A DNA stretch of 64,000 nt from Wyeomyia smithii (Eukaryota; Arthropoda; Insecta; Diptera; Culicidae), in NCBI RefSeq assembly GCF_029784165.1, contig NC_073696.1:177313825-177377824 (forward strand), given 5' to 3'. A program made the translations under genes and the position numbers. The notes under the pieces were generated by a model that was not told the DNA's origin, made no database searches, and saw nothing but the letters and a program-made list of their open reading frames with translations. Of the stretch, positions 63,680 through 64,000 are shown in pieces. The stretch's first letter is position 1; every line of letters begins with the position of its first letter.

Positions 63680-64000
63680 TGTAACCTTTGGAAAAGTTAC
63701 AATCGGAAAGTTGAAGTTTTGGTCGGAGGTTGCTAATGAAAAAAAAAGATCTAACAAGAGATCGACTCTGTGGATAAATGTAAATATTCACGCAAAATAA
63801 CCTTTGTTGCATTATATAAATAGTAAACAAAATTTCAGTATACCAGAATTAATAAAATGGCAACCATGTGTGGCCCGGCGTAGCGGGATGTAATCGGTTT
63901 CCACGTTAGTTTTGAAAAAAAAAATTCATTTCAAAATATGGGCAGCGTAGCAAAAAGACCCTATGTGCTACCAAATGGGACCATTTACATCTCCGTACGT
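63680..64000 (+). repeat. 3' LTR of element C, cut by window end
   Basis: Starts TGTAACCTTTGG and matches 51220-51540 with about nine differences. The window ends 23 bases before the position where the 5' LTR carries its transposon insertion, so it cannot be told whether the 3' LTR has it. Confidence 0.88.

Larger units (their letters stand above)
51220..64000 (+). mobile_element. Ty3/gypsy element C with long LTRs (CsRn1-like), runs off the window
   Basis: The 5' LTR starts at 51220 (TGTAACCTTTGG) and, minus the inserted transposon, is about 1456 bp, ending at 57754. The 3' LTR starts at 63680 and is cut by the window end; its 321 bp differ from the 5' LTR at about nine sites. Internal parts: primer site 57757, gag, protease, RT/RNase H, integrase, and a purine tract before the 3' LTR. 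The 5' flank is the gag of another gypsy element. Gag style and zinc knuckles resemble the CsRn1 group. RT palm is deleted and gag has several breaks. Confidence 0.85.

Noticed and set aside
1..64000. Endogenous flavivirus- or rhabdovirus-derived sequence, common in Aedes
   Set aside because: No stretch in the translated frames resembled their polymerase, helicase or nucleoprotein motifs. A database search would be needed to exclude short pieces.

Overview
This window is insect DNA, most likely from a culicine (Aedes-type) mosquito. It has BEL/Pao, Ty3/gypsy and I-clade elements of the mosquito kind, a tRNA-headed SINE, many TIR mini-elements with blunt gg/cc-rich ends, and AT-rich spacers. 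The species call is inference from element types. I found no host protein gene, rRNA, functional tRNA or CRISPR array. Almost every recognisable protein belongs to a transposable element, and nearly all copies are broken by frameshifts, stops, deletions or later insertions.

Layout. 0.1-2.9 kb: two non-LTR retrotransposon remnants in opposite orientation. 2.9-6.1 kb: AT-rich and gene-free. 6.1-9.9 kb: a mosaic of gypsy gag and integrase fragments, an I-like ORF1/ORF2 remnant and a BEL C-terminus. 9.95-16.43 kb: a whole BEL/Pao element (minus strand, 521-bp LTRs about 98% alike by eye), inserted in that gypsy integrase with a 5-bp target duplication. 17.0-24.5 kb: a 17.6-like gypsy relic with gag, protease tail, RNase H tail and env, whose 3' LTR is split by a 3.4-kb nest of TIR elements. 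24.7-32.0 kb: LTR, primer site and leader of a second gypsy family, split by a near-intact 5.76-kb I-clade element (12-bp target duplication, one premature stop). 33.0-38.9 kb: a second BEL/Pao element with very long ORFs but no RT catalytic core. 40.1-51.2 kb: gypsy relics of the second family, interrupted by a SINE, a microsatellite-tailed fragment, a MITE and an unclassified transposase relic. 51.2-64.0 kb: a gypsy element with long (about 1.46 kb) LTRs, whose 5' LTR carries a 5.07-kb hAT-like transposon with an exact 8-bp target duplication.

How the parts relate. The order of events can be read from nesting: gypsy relics are oldest; BEL1, the I element, the SINE and the TIR elements landed in them; some TIR elements then landed in one another. 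Both BEL elements carry an N-terminal PHD-type zinc finger before a coiled coil in Gag. Five separate retroelements have lost the catalytic part of reverse transcriptase while keeping long flanking coding regions. The most interesting object is the 5.07-kb transposon at 51564-56634: it has exact ends, a multi-exon gene with a SAM-like N-terminus and a zinc-finger-like motif, and a DDE-type transposase that I cannot place in a named superfamily.

All assignments come from reading motifs by eye. No database search was run.
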